From Flavobacterium sp. SH_e (lineage in GTDB: Bacteria; Bacteroidota; Bacteroidia; Flavobacteriales; Flavobacteriaceae): a stretch of 64,000 nt of DNA. The DNA is taken from contig NZ_JAOVZN010000006.1 of assembly GCF_025717045.1 (NCBI RefSeq), positions 1,153,540-1,217,539 on the forward strand, read 5' to 3'. The notes below the pieces were generated by a model that was not told where the DNA came from, searched no databases, and was given only the letters and a program-made list of their open reading frames with translations. Numbering within the stretch: the first letter of the stretch is position 1; every line of letters begins with the position of its first letter. Made by a program: the position numbers and the translations under genes. This document shows, one piece after another, positions 1-8,241 of this stretch.

Positions 1-386
1 CTGTCCAAGTTACATTACCTGTTGCATCAGACACAGCAATTCTACCAGCTCCAGCACCAGTTGTAATTTGAGCAGTTGCTGTTGTTGTTTTTGCTGTAGC
101 AGTAATATTCGCTGCATTATCAATATTCTTGCCGCTCATTGCTAAATCTTGTGTAGCAGTATGATTACCTAGATTGTCACCTGCTACACTGATAGTTGCA
201 GGATCTGTCCAAGTTACATTACCTGCTGCATCAGACACAGCGATTCTACCAGTTCCAGCACCAGTTGTAATTTGAGCAGTTGCTGTTGTTGTTTTTGCTG
301 TAGCTGTAATATTTGCTGCGTTATTAATATTGTTACCTTCCATTGCTAAATCTTGTGTAGCAGTATGATTACCAAGATTGTCACCA
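1..386 (-). repeat. Tandem 204-bp coding repeats (68 aa each)
   Basis: The unit starting at base 1 recurs at base 205 with only scattered substitutions (for example gttgcatcag versus gctgcatcag), giving an exact 204-bp period. Both copies are in frame inside the partial surface-protein gene, so length change by recombination would keep the frame. More copies may lie beyond the window edge. Confidence 0.85.
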
Positions 387-685
387 AAAGTAGATCTATC
401 TACTAATTTTAAAACGCCAGTTGTTGGATCAGCTACTAAAATCTTGTCTGTAGATGCTCCTGCTTGCAATCCTAGTAAAGCTAGAGTAGCAGACGGAGTG
501 GCTTGTATGGTAGTGTTTTGTATTAAAGTACCGCCAAGCTGTATGTAGCCTCCTGTGGCCGTTAAACCATTGTTTGAATAGGGACTTATAGTAACTTTTT
601 CACCATATTGAGTCACTACAGTTTTTGTTTGTGCCATCATAAATGCACTCTGGATCAATAAGAGCACCAAGGTAATTTTTTTCAT
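1..685 (-). CDS. Repeat-containing secreted surface protein, 5' part only (continues past the window start)
   Basis: The reading frame opens at the ATG at 683-685 and stays open to base 1, so the C-terminus is missing. The N-terminus is a Sec signal peptide (MKKITLVLLLIQSAFMMAQ). A short linker follows that matches the start of the S74 protein at 3224-4486 (shared pattern of VT..G.KV, NNGL/NGLN, QLGG.L and a DQLL/DKIL..D..GVL block). After that come 68-residue tandem repeats rich in Asn, Thr and Ala, each starting GDNLGNHTATQDLAM and including ITTGAG.GRIAVSDA.GNVTWTDPATISVAG. Proteins of this build in Flavobacterium often end in a tail-fibre S74 chaperone domain, but that part is out of view. 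Likely exported and surface exposed; function unknown. Confidence 0.8.
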   Translation of the reverse strand, partial: MKKITLVLLLIQSAFMMAQTKTVVTQYGEKVTISPYSNNGLTATGGYIQLGGTLIQNTTIQATPSATLALLGLQAGASTDKILVADPTTGVLKLVDRSTFGDNLGNHTATQDLAMEGNNINNAANITATAKTTTATAQITTGAGTGRIAVSDAAGNVTWTDPATISVAGDNLGNHTATQDLAMSGKNIDNAANITATAKTTTATAQITTGAGAGRIAVSDATGNVTWT

Positions 686-1301
686 TTTAAGTTGTTTAAA
701 AGATTTGTTATACTTTAATCTGAGTTGTTTATGAGTTGATTGAATTTTCTCATAAAATCAAGCTAAATTAGTTCCGTTATAATCAGATTTTAGCCTTAAA
801 AAGTTTTAGTTGTAATAAAATAAGACAAATGCTTGTTTCGCTTTTTAATAAAAAGAAGAGTTGTCTTGGTTTTAAAGGTTTTCCAGAGATACAAAATAGA
901 TTTTAACAGAATAAATTCGATAGGTTAATGGCTTAATCGCCACAATTACATAGGCAAATAGTAATGACATAATTATCTGTCAACGCAAAAGAATAGTTAA
1001 ATGTGCAGGGCAGTATAGAAATTCTGCTATTGTTTCTATGAACTCAAAAGTAAGTGTGTATTGGAAAATTGGAATCAAATAATTGGAAATCGTTTGTAAT
1101 GAGATATGAATTTCCAACTGAAAATGCTGCAATTGATGCAAACTGAAGATCTTTAAAGAAAGTGGTTTTAGTTGAATAGAATTTGTGATCAAGCTCCGTG
1201 GGATACTTTAGAACAAATCAAACAAAAGAAATAAATTGCGTACAATCAAATGAAAGGTCTTGTTCTTTTTTCTAATCTTGATGACTTACAGAAAATTTCT
1301 T
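686..1301. other. Gene-free interval, 616 bases
   Basis: No convincing gene on either strand. A 70-codon open frame at 980-1192 (minus) has no recognisable domain and looks like chance. An imperfect inverted repeat with ends AAGACAA and TTGTCTT lies near 824-870. The upstream control region of the partial surface-protein gene must lie here, but no clear -7 box was found on the minus strand. Confidence 0.5.
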
Positions 1302-1817
1302 TTAGCTTTTGCCGTGCTGTATTTTCATTATTTCATCTACAATCGAAATGGCTTTTTCTAATGTAATTCCGTTTTCTTGATCTAAAGTTAGAGGATGATT
1401 TTCTTCAATCATTTTTATTTCTGGAATTAACCCTAAGCTTTGCTCAACAGCAATTGTTTTTAGAGATAAAGTTTCGCCATAAGTTGGGACATTAGTCTGC
1501 ATCCAGCCAAAATACGGTTCTTGGTTAATTCTATTGGGATCTTCCCACAAATCCATTCGAAGAAAGAAATTATCTTCGCTTATCGTGGTCCAGACATTAA
1601 AAACCAAATCTTCGTGGTAATCAATTATCGGAATTGTCAATCTTCCTCTGTGAAAAAAATGCTCTTCATCGTCATAACACCAGCTTCCTCCGTATTCAAT
1701 TCTTTGTTCTCTTTCTTCTGGCGTAATGGTAAAATAATAAGCAGGAAATTCATTTCCAAAACACAAAGGCATTTGGTCAAAGACTTCTCCGCAACAAGAA
1801 CATTTGTAAGTATTCAT
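1302..1817 (-). CDS. DUF2199 domain-containing protein
   Basis: A 171-residue cytoplasmic protein. It begins with a CSCCGEVFDQMPLCFG zinc-ribbon-like segment (Cys6, Cys8, Cys9), followed by the aromatic-rich core typical of DUF2199 (PLCFG..FPAYYF, then W, E and H-rich stretches). No signal peptide or membrane segment. The start codon is 5 bases past the stop of the DUF3754 gene, so the two are probably co-transcribed. Function of the family is unknown; the assignment is from overall pattern. Confidence 0.8.
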   Translation of the reverse strand: MNTYKCSCCGEVFDQMPLCFGNEFPAYYFTITPEEREQRIEYGGSWCYDDEEHFFHRGRLTIPIIDYHEDLVFNVWTTISEDNFFLRMDLWEDPNRINQEPYFGWMQTNVPTYGETLSLKTIAVEQSLGLIPEIKMIEENHPLTLDQENGITLEKAISIVDEIMKIQHGKS

Positions 1818-1822
1818 TTTTC

Positions 1823-3061
1823 TTAAGATTCTGCTTTCTGATTATATTTAAAAACATTATCCCACAAGTCGTCAATTGCAATAAGCGCTTCATTTAGCGA
1901 GATCACATTCCATTTTCCATTCGTTTCTATTCCTAAACCAATGCTTTTTAGTTTTAATAAAGCATCGTTTACGTCAAAATCTAAATCGGTATTTAGTTTG
2001 GTTTTAAACCAAGATTCAATTTGATTGTCTAGCTCTTCGGCAGTTAAAGGTTCTGGACTTTCGTGTAAAAATGTATAAGCAAGAATGGTTTCTTTTAAAG
2101 CTTCTTCTTCAGAAGAATTTAATAAAGAATAAAATGCACCGCTGTTGTTTCCGATATTTTTAAAATACAAACTGTCTGAAAGTGTTTTAGAATATCTGAT
2201 TTTCTTATTTATGAAGTTATTGTATTGACGAAAGCAATATGCTCCTAAAATTCCAAGTGCAATTAAACCCTGATTTAAAGAAGTTTTGCTGTTAAGCAAA
2301 TCGATTGTTTCACCTGTTTGATAAGCTTCATACATATTGATCAGGGCCGGAATCACCTTGGCACTTAATAACGAAAGTCCGCCAAAAACACCCGGTACCC
2401 AAAGCAGCAATTTATCCTTAAGAGACATTTTAGGAATAGCATTTGGGAAAATGGTTTCGAGATCGTTTTTAGGTACACGTTTGAATATTTTTAAGGCAAT
2501 TGAACCTGGATCGATTGGCATTTTACCTAATTTGACTTTCTTTTCTTTTAGGTAATCTGCTTCGCTATAATTTAGGTAAATTAAGACACGGTCATAATAT
2601 TCAATTTCAACTTCTTTGGTCCAAAAAAAATATTTTTTGACCTTTTCTTTTGCTTTATGATGCCCGCGTGCATAAAGTTCAAAATCTTTAAAAGCATTAA
2701 AGTCGATAGAAAGATTCAGTCCAATTAAATCAGATTCGTTAAAAGCATCGTTTAAAGCTTTTTGATTAATTCTGTAGTAATTACCACGTTCAAGGACTTT
2801 CAGTAGTGTTTCTTTAAAAACTGGAAAATCGCTTTTATTGATAAACTGTTCTCGTTCTTTCTCACTTAAATCAGGATCATAAAGTGCATAGTTTTGCTTT
2901 AGATTTCGGTTTAACTTAAAAGATTCGTAATGATAATAGTGTTCGATTATTTCGAAAAGTTTCTTAAAACCATCTACTTTTTTAGGGTCATTAGCAAAAG
3001 CGGTAATTTGCTGTTCGAGTAAAAATTCTTTATTAAACGGAATATAATGTTCTCGTGTCAT
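1823..3061 (-). CDS. DUF3754 / TMEM143-like membrane protein
   Basis: About 412 residues from the ATG at 3061. The N-terminal half (TREHYIPFNKEFLLEQQI, then LNRNLKQNYALYDPDLSE) matches the DUF3754 family, related to mitochondrial TMEM143. Two hydrophobic stretches follow in the second half (around LLLWVPGVFGGLSLL and GLIALGILGAYCF), then a soluble C-terminal domain. The frame is open to 3148, but the extra 29 codons overlap a TTTG-N18-TATTTTTG promoter match on the minus strand (-7 at 3104-3111, -33 at 3130-3133) and a heptad-like repeat, so 3061 is preferred. First gene of a pair with the DUF2199 gene. Biochemical role unknown. Confidence 0.82.
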   Translation of the reverse strand: MTREHYIPFNKEFLLEQQITAFANDPKKVDGFKKLFEIIEHYYHYESFKLNRNLKQNYALYDPDLSEKEREQFINKSDFPVFKETLLKVLERGNYYRINQKALNDAFNESDLIGLNLSIDFNAFKDFELYARGHHKAKEKVKKYFFWTKEVEIEYYDRVLIYLNYSEADYLKEKKVKLGKMPIDPGSIALKIFKRVPKNDLETIFPNAIPKMSLKDKLLLWVPGVFGGLSLLSAKVIPALINMYEAYQTGETIDLLNSKTSLNQGLIALGILGAYCFRQYNNFINKKIRYSKTLSDSLYFKNIGNNSGAFYSLLNSSEEEALKETILAYTFLHESPEPLTAEELDNQIESWFKTKLNTDLDFDVNDALLKLKSIGLGIETNGKWNVISLNEALIAIDDLWDNVFKYNQKAES

Positions 3062-3103
3062 ATCGATTTCTGGGCTTTTAATTTCGTGGCGTTTACAGAA
3101 ATG

Positions 3104-3133
3104 CAAAAATACTGCTTTTTTTCGAGGAGCAAA
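3104..3133 (-). promoter_or_regulatory. Promoter of the DUF3754-DUF2199 pair
   Basis: Read on the minus strand: TTTG at 3130-3133, an 18-base spacer, then TATTTTTG at 3104-3111. This fits the Bacteroidota -33/-7 pattern. Transcription would start just ahead of the ATG at 3061 and inside the alternative longer frame. Confidence 0.6.
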
Positions 3134-3190
3134 GGTGCAGAGTAGCAAAGTAGCAAAGGTTGGATTTTTTAAAAATAAAATAGTTGAAAA

Positions 3191-3217
3191 TAAAAAAGGA
3201 AGCTAAATGCTTCCTTT
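3191..3217 (-). terminator. Terminator of the S74 surface-protein gene
   Basis: Perfect 9-bp arms AAAGGAAGC / GCTTCCTTT with a 5-base loop lie 7 bases past the stop codon at 3224. A run of T follows on the minus strand. Confidence 0.8.
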
Positions 3218-3223
3218 CAATTA

Positions 3224-4486
3224 CTATTTAAGTTTTTGCTCTAATTTTAGCAAACGATTTTCAAGATCTAAAATTCTCTCTTCTTTCTCTTCCAACTGTT
3301 TTTTCAGCTCTTGCACTGATTTTACTAATGGCACGACAAAATCTGAATAACGCAAACTATAAAAATCAGTATCACTTTGTGGTTTTACAATTCCGCTGAA
3401 TTTATAACCAATACTATTTGCTGCACTTTCTACTTCCTGAGCAATAAAACCAGATTGTAATTCTGTGGTTCCTGTTTTCATGTTATAAAGCACAGGACGT
3501 AATTTATTTATAAAATCTAAACCGTATGTACTGCTAACGATATTCTTTTTTAAACGAGAATCAGAATAATTTGACCAAGGTGCATAACCGCCGATTTCAG
3601 TTATCTGGCTATTACCAATCGTTACTGTATTTGAGCCTTTTCCTCTTGCATTATACCCAATAACAATTTCATTTTTTGATCCATTGAGTAAAGCTCGTGA
3701 TTCTGCTCCAATAAACATGCTTTCGGTACTATTATCTAGAAGATTAGTTGCTGCGTTATCTCCAAAATATCTTCCACTACCAAAGCCTAAAGCAATATTA
3801 TTATTTCCTGTTAAAAGTGAGCCAAAAACAGCTTCTCCTACAGCAACATTTCTATTGGCAGAGTTACTTAATGGTAATGCACTAACTCCTACAGCAGTAT
3901 TTTTTTCCCCTACGGTATTACGCGCAAGTGCTCCTGCGCCTAAGGCAGTATTATTGCTCCCAGTTGTATTATTTAATAAGGCAGTTCTTCCAAAGGCTGA
4001 GTTTTGATCACCAGTAGTATTATATGTTAGGCTACTAGATCCAAAAGAGATGTTTGATGATGTTAATCTTCCAATTACATAGCCTTGTCGCTTAAAAACT
4101 AAGTCCTGATCGTCAGTTGTTCCAATAAAATTTGTTCCTGCAATTGTTCCTGTGTTTCCATTAGTATTCCACCAATTACCATTAGATATTTTCCTTAAAA
4201 CGCCGTTAGCATCTGTAGTTAACAATTGATCTGTTAAAGTTCCGTTTTGCAAACCTCCAATGGCTAAGGGATTTTCAGAAGTTGTTTTTATTAAAGTAGG
4301 CTTTGTTAAATCTCCGCCCAATTGTACATTTCCGTCAGTTCTGTTTAAACCATTGTCAACAGTAGTGACTGGATTTGTGTAAACTTTTACTTTTTTCCCG
4401 TTTGGGGTTACCACTTTTTCAGTTTCTGTCTGTGCCATCACGAATCCGCTTTGAATTAATGTCAGCATAAGTATAATTTTTCTCAT
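3224..4486 (-). CDS. Secreted surface protein with YadA-like head repeats and S74 intramolecular chaperone domain
   Basis: A 420-residue protein. A signal peptide (MRKIILMLTLIQSGFVMAQ) is followed by a linker shared with the partial protein at 1-685. Residues about 150-290 carry repeats such as NTTGSNNTALGAGAL and NTVGEKNTAVGVSAL, which resemble the left-handed beta-roll head of YadA-type trimers. Near residue 308 comes SDSRLKKNI, then SGFIAQEVE: the hallmark of the peptidase S74 chaperone of endosialidases and tail fibres, where the Ser/Lys pair performs self-cleavage after trimer folding. The end (residues 385-420) is a strong coiled coil. Known for the domain: assists trimerisation and is cut off. 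Inferred: a trimeric cell-surface or released fibre. It could in principle be of phage origin, but the signal peptide argues against a virion protein. Confidence 0.85.
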   Translation of the reverse strand: MRKIILMLTLIQSGFVMAQTETEKVVTPNGKKVKVYTNPVTTVDNGLNRTDGNVQLGGDLTKPTLIKTTSENPLAIGGLQNGTLTDQLLTTDANGVLRKISNGNWWNTNGNTGTIAGTNFIGTTDDQDLVFKRQGYVIGRLTSSNISFGSSSLTYNTTGDQNSAFGRTALLNNTTGSNNTALGAGALARNTVGEKNTAVGVSALPLSNSANRNVAVGEAVFGSLLTGNNNIALGFGSGRYFGDNAATNLLDNSTESMFIGAESRALLNGSKNEIVIGYNARGKGSNTVTIGNSQITEIGGYAPWSNYSDSRLKKNIVSSTYGLDFINKLRPVLYNMKTGTTELQSGFIAQEVESAANSIGYKFSGIVKPQSDTDFYSLRYSDFVVPLVKSVQELKKQLEEKEERILDLENRLLKLEQKLK

Positions 4487-4555
4487 TCTCTTTTTTTACT
4501 TTTTTACTTGTTTTTATCCATTTATCAGATTTTCTCGAAGATAAATGAGCGGGTG

Positions 4556-4563
4556 CAAAAGTA
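4556..4563 (-). promoter_or_regulatory. -7 box upstream of the S74 gene
   Basis: Minus-strand TACTTTTG matches TAnnTTTG, about 70 bases before the ATG at 4486. No clear -33 TTTG was found at the usual distance, so this is a partial match. Confidence 0.45.
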
Positions 4564-4910
4564 AAAAGAGGCTGTATTTTTAATTCCCTCTAGAAGTCTT
4601 GTTTGTATTACAATAGGACAGAATTGAGGTTTTCTAACTTTGTAGGAGTGTATTTTTTGGGTTTTTGATAGGATCGTTACGGAATTTATGAGGGTAATCT
4701 TTTTTTCGTCAAGATGGCAAAAATAAAAGTGGGATTTCCAATCGGTACCAGCGATTTGAAATCCCACTTCATGTTCCAAAAAAAAGTGACAAAAAATTAA
4801 AAGCTCTCTAGGAGATGACTTAAATTAACTAAAAATTATTCACTACAATGTTACCACAAAATACAATTGTGGCTATGCGTATTTATACCTGTTTTTTTTT
4901 GGAAGGGACA

Positions 4911-4938
4911 AAGTTGCAAAGTTGCAGAGTTGCAAAGA
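4911..4938. repeat. Short word repeat AGTTGCAA/AGTTGCAG
   Basis: Three tandem 8-base words differing by one base (agttgcaa, agttgcag, agttgcaa) abut the stop codon of the zinc-finger gene at 4939. A related tract (gcaaaggtgcagagtagcaa and onward) lies at 3129-3160. Part of the intergenic word repeats seen across this window. Confidence 0.65.
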
Positions 4939-5403
4939 TTAGTTTAAAGTGGACTTTTTGAGATTGATAACTCCTTGAATGTATTTTATTAATTCTTCTT
5001 TTGTTACCGAAAAATTGGCTTTTTCAGCCTCGGTGTTTAGGTATAAAGTGGCAATACTTTCGGCATCCATGTTTTGAGTAAGGTAATGATGCTCTGCATA
5101 TTGAATAAGATGATCTACAAAAAGTTCGCGTTGTTTTCCTTTTTCGATTGTTTCTTCGTCGCCTTCTTTAATTTTTTCGATTACAGATTCTGGTAAATCA
5201 ATAGTGAGATACATACAATCTACGGCAACTTTAGAAAGCATTTCTTTTTCTACTTTTCCAGTTGCATCGCAGTATGCGCAAGGAGCAGGAACCCATTTTA
5301 GCTGTCTGTTTAAACGACGAATATCGTCCCAGTCAACAAATCCTTTTCCCTGACATCTCGGACATTTGACATGTGATCTTTTAAATAAATTAAAAATGCG
5401 CAT
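4939..5403 (-). CDS. Small protein with DnaJ-type zinc finger
   Basis: A 154-residue cytoplasmic protein. Residues 14-52 hold two paired cysteine motifs, CPRCQGKGF and CAYCDATGK, the CxxCxGxG zinc-binding pattern of the DnaJ cysteine-rich domain. No J domain is present. The rest is helical and charged, ending in a segment (ATLYLNTEAEKANFSVTKEE) without a family I recognise. Likely a zinc-stabilised protein of unknown function; conserved-hypothetical status in Flavobacteria is from memory only. Confidence 0.75.
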   Translation of the reverse strand: MRIFNLFKRSHVKCPRCQGKGFVDWDDIRRLNRQLKWVPAPCAYCDATGKVEKEMLSKVAVDCMYLTIDLPESVIEKIKEGDEETIEKGKQRELFVDHLIQYAEHHYLTQNMDAESIATLYLNTEAEKANFSVTKEELIKYIQGVINLKKSTLN

Positions 5404-5667
5404 TGGTTAAAAAAAATCTTAGTGGTTTGGTTGTGCTGCGAATTTAAAGAATTAAGTAAGAAAAGTTATTCAGTTCGTTATTTTTTTTAAGAAAATAATT
5501 AACAAAAACGTTTGATTTGTCTGATAAATTACAATTCAATTATCGAAATAAACGCCGTACTCATACTAATGAGAATTCTAATTTATTTTTTAATTGTATG
5601 AAAAATGATACTTTTGTTTGATGTGAAAGGTATTTTATGCGAATAAAAAACTTTAGAGAATTTTAAA

Positions 5668-5675
5668 TATCTTTG
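5668..5675 (+). promoter_or_regulatory. -7 box directly before the XRE regulator
   Basis: TATCTTTG matches TAnnTTTG and ends 4 bases before the ATG at 5680. Transcription would start at or next to the start codon, giving a leaderless or nearly leaderless mRNA. No -33 TTTG is visible. Confidence 0.5.
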
Positions 5676-5679
5676 AATT

Positions 5680-6102
5680 ATGAGCACAGCAACAAAACCA
5701 AAACATATAGGCAGAAATATCAGCCGAATTAGAGAGCTTAGAGGTATGAAACAAGAAGCGCTTGCTATTGCCATTGGTCTTAGCCAGCAAACCGTTTCTA
5801 ATATTGAAGGAAGCGAAACTATCGACGACGAGAAACTAAATGCAATCGCAGAAGTTTTAGGTGTTTCTGCTGAAACTATTAAGAATTTTAGTGATGAAGG
5901 AGTATTTAATTATTTCAATACTTTTAACGAACCTAATTTTGCTAATAGCAATGGTGCTTTTGGTCAAAATAATAATTGTTCATTCAATCCAATCGAAAAG
6001 TTGATTGAATCTTATGATGAAAATAAAAAGCTTTATGAGCGTTTATTAGAATCGGAAAAAGAGAAGATTTCTTATTTGGAAAAGTTGTTGAAAGAGAAAT
6101 AG
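5680..6102 (+). CDS. XRE-family helix-turn-helix regulator with C-terminal coiled coil
   Basis: A 140-residue protein. Residues 10-67 form a classic XRE/HTH_3 domain (IGRNISRIRELRGMKQEALA, recognition helix SQQTVSNIEGS). A loose Asn/Phe-rich linker follows (FNEPNFANSNGAFGQNNNC), then a charged coiled coil (residues 105-140) that probably mediates oligomerisation. It stands alone on the plus strand, facing the HEPN gene with a shared 3' gap, so it is not in that gene's operon. Target genes unknown. Confidence 0.85.
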   Translation: MSTATKPKHIGRNISRIRELRGMKQEALAIAIGLSQQTVSNIEGSETIDDEKLNAIAEVLGVSAETIKNFSDEGVFNYFNTFNEPNFANSNGAFGQNNNCSFNPIEKLIESYDENKKLYERLLESEKEKISYLEKLLKEK

Positions 6103-6128
6103 ATTTTATAAAATATTATAAAAATGAG

Positions 6129-6160
6129 AAAAGAGACTTTTGTGAGAAAGTCTCTTTTTT
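6129..6160 (+). terminator. Terminator of the XRE gene
   Basis: Twelve-bp perfect arms AAAAGAGACTTT / AAAGTCTCTTTT around a 6-base loop, followed by T residues. It lies 27 bases after the XRE stop and just beyond the 3' end of the convergent HEPN gene, so it separates the two. Confidence 0.85.
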
Positions 6161-6168
6161 GTCTTATC

Positions 6169-8001
6169 TTATTGCCAATCAACACTAAAAAGTAATGCTG
6201 TTATTTTATTACTATCTTTGCACGGTTTATTCTTGTTTTTTTCAATATATGAACAGCAATATTCATAATTTGATTCTAAATCAATAAATAATTTTTCAAT
6301 ACTATCAAATTTATTAGTTATTTCAGTTTGAGTTATAATGTGATACAGAAATTTTCCTACATACCATTCAAGATGTATCCATAAATTTGTATACTCATTT
6401 ATATAATCACCAGAATGGACGATTTGATTTCTGTGGAGGTAAATTCTTTGTAATTGATATCCGATTGATTTTTTTGAAGCATTCATTCTTTTAAGAATTG
6501 TTTCAAGATTTCCTTCAACTAAAGGTTTAATAGTTTGGCTATATTCGTATGCAAGTAAAACAGAAACTTCATTAAATGTTTTGAATTTCTTAATTGAGTC
6601 AGTTTTAAGCCAATCAATCCATTCTATTAAATCGCCTCCTATATTATTTTTGGGTAATGCCGAAACTCCCAATGCATTAAAACATCCTTTGTTTACATTA
6701 TTTACTATCGTAATTCTCTTAATTAAGTACTGAATATCTCTTGTATATGATCCGAAACTAAAAGTTTTTGAGAAAAGGTTTCTTACATTTTCAATATCTG
6801 CTTTATATATACGATATGGAAGTATACATTCTATTGCTGTCCATAGTAGAGATAAGGAATTTTCGATTGATTTGGATCCTAATGCAAGATTGTAATAATA
6901 TACTGATTTTTTTAATTGCTCATTATCTAAAAAATCTAATGAAGTTTCATTATTAAAAACGATATATTTATTATTAACCAATGATATAAATAATGTACTT
7001 TTTCTCGAAACAACACTTATAGGGTCGCTATTTATAATTACGTTTTTAAAATATTTGTGGGATGATCCGCTCTTTCTCCAATAACTATTTTTAAAAAAAT
7101 TAGAAAATAAAGATAGAGATTTTCGGTCTCGATATATTACTATATCTTTTAATAATTGATCATATTGATTTCGCACAAAAGAAACAGGATCTTTTGTATA
7201 ACAACTAAAATAAATTAGTTCTTCCCTTTCAGTAAAATATTTTTCAGGAAAAAAATCTTTAGAAAATTCAGAAGCTTTTCGTATATCGGCTATACCTTTA
7301 TCATAAATAACTTTTTTAAATTCTGCGATTTCACTCGCCCGATTTCCTAAATAAATTATAATTTCATAATAATCATAAGAATGATTGAAGAAATCTAAAA
7401 ATTTCTGTAAGTTAACATGTACTTGAGCTTCAATCCATCTTCTTAATACTTCATTTAATGAGCTGATACTGTATCCTTTATGTAAAAGAGATGGTATAAT
7501 GAGATCTACCAAGTCTGAAAGTTTTCCGAGATACCTTTCTATTTTGACTTTCTCATTAAAATCAATTGAGTTAAGTTCTAAAATAATATTACTGTGATAA
7601 TATTTTTCTAATTGAAGAGAATGCTTTTTTAAATTATGCAAAAAAATATCTATTTTGTCTAAACTATCATTTTTAAAAACTTCATCTTCATTTATAGATT
7701 GAAGATATTTTTTTAGATCATTAAAATATTTATCTATAACAATATCGTTAACAATATTTTGTTTGATATGTTCAGATTTTGATTCTTTAATAATTGATAT
7801 TAATGTTCTAAGTGTTCTTATTCTTTTTTTGCTTAATTCTGCAAGTCTTATTAATTCTTGCAATTGGGTATAGCCATTTATTGTTCGATGCTTTTTTGAA
7901 ATTGTTTCATCGTAATCACATCTTTGAATTATTCTTTCGATAAAAAATTTTTCAAGTTTTGTTGCTTTTTTATTCCTAGTAGAATTATTTGTTACCCACA
8001 T
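6169..8001 (-). CDS. HEPN-domain protein, ApeA-like; candidate phage-defence RNase
   Basis: A 610-residue soluble protein without signal peptide. The last quarter has SLSLLWTAIECILP followed, about 130 residues later, by YLHRNQIVHSG, an R-N-Q-I-V-H stretch (Arg524 to His529) that is the RX4H catalytic motif of HEPN ribonucleases. The preceding acidic helix and its spacing fit the ApeA-like HEPN group, whose founding member is a roughly 600-residue anti-phage protein. The N-terminal 370 residues are helical, Lys/Ile/Asn-rich and not recognised. The gene looks more AT-rich than its neighbours and is a solitary unit, which would suit horizontal transfer. Defence function is inference; the HEPN motif is seen directly. 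Confidence 0.7.
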   Translation of the reverse strand: MWVTNNSTRNKKATKLEKFFIERIIQRCDYDETISKKHRTINGYTQLQELIRLAELSKKRIRTLRTLISIIKESKSEHIKQNIVNDIVIDKYFNDLKKYLQSINEDEVFKNDSLDKIDIFLHNLKKHSLQLEKYYHSNIILELNSIDFNEKVKIERYLGKLSDLVDLIIPSLLHKGYSISSLNEVLRRWIEAQVHVNLQKFLDFFNHSYDYYEIIIYLGNRASEIAEFKKVIYDKGIADIRKASEFSKDFFPEKYFTEREELIYFSCYTKDPVSFVRNQYDQLLKDIVIYRDRKSLSLFSNFFKNSYWRKSGSSHKYFKNVIINSDPISVVSRKSTLFISLVNNKYIVFNNETSLDFLDNEQLKKSVYYYNLALGSKSIENSLSLLWTAIECILPYRIYKADIENVRNLFSKTFSFGSYTRDIQYLIKRITIVNNVNKGCFNALGVSALPKNNIGGDLIEWIDWLKTDSIKKFKTFNEVSVLLAYEYSQTIKPLVEGNLETILKRMNASKKSIGYQLQRIYLHRNQIVHSGDYINEYTNLWIHLEWYVGKFLYHIITQTEITNKFDSIEKLFIDLESNYEYCCSYIEKNKNKPCKDSNKITALLFSVDWQ

Positions 8002-8173
8002 GTATTTTTTTTTGATATTTTATATATATAAATCCTAGTAAAGATAATTTTTTAAGAATTGAAGTTTTACGGAAATCCATAATCCAACAAATTTATTTCC
8101 AAACAATTATATCAAAAAAATAAAACTCATCACCAAGTACTTCTACGCATTTTTACAAACCATCAAAAAACAA

Positions 8174-8204
8174 AAAAGCCCAACTTAAAAAAAGTTGAGC
8201 TTTT
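8174..8204 (-). terminator. Terminator of the LytS-LytT pair
   Basis: Thirteen-bp arms AAAAGCCCAACTT / AAGTTGAGCTTTT. The single C/A mismatch on the plus strand becomes a G-U pair on the minus-strand RNA, showing that it works for the minus-strand genes. A T-run follows on the minus strand. Confidence 0.8.
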
Positions 8205-8209
8205 CAAAA

Positions 8210-8241
8210 ATTATCTAATTTTCAAATTGACAAATTATCTA
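8210..8241. repeat. Word repeat ATTATCTAAT...ATTATCTAAT
   Basis: Two copies of attatctaat flank ttcaaattgacaa, covering the 3' end of the response-regulator gene. A close relative lies at 12507-12550, again overlapping the stop codon of a minus-strand gene. Confidence 0.55.

Larger units (their letters stand above)
4487..4938. other. Gene-free interval, 452 bases, with promoter and repeats
   Basis: Holds a TACTTTTG -7 box on the minus strand (4556-4563) for the S74 gene, a CAGGTATAAATACG motif on the minus strand (4878-4891), and 8-bp word repeats AGTTGCAA/AGTTGCAG at 4911-4938. An 84-codon open frame at 4525-4779 (minus) has no recognisable features and would span the promoter, so it is not called. 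Confidence 0.6.

Noticed and set aside
1..386. Regular repeats as a possible CRISPR array
   Set aside because: The 204-bp units are coding, in frame, and have no spacers.
980..1192. 70-codon open frame on the minus strand
   Set aside because: No domain, no signal peptide, unusual composition and no promoter; looks like chance in AT-rich DNA.
4525..4779. 84-codon open frame on the minus strand
   Set aside because: Spans the promoter of the S74 gene and shows no recognisable features.
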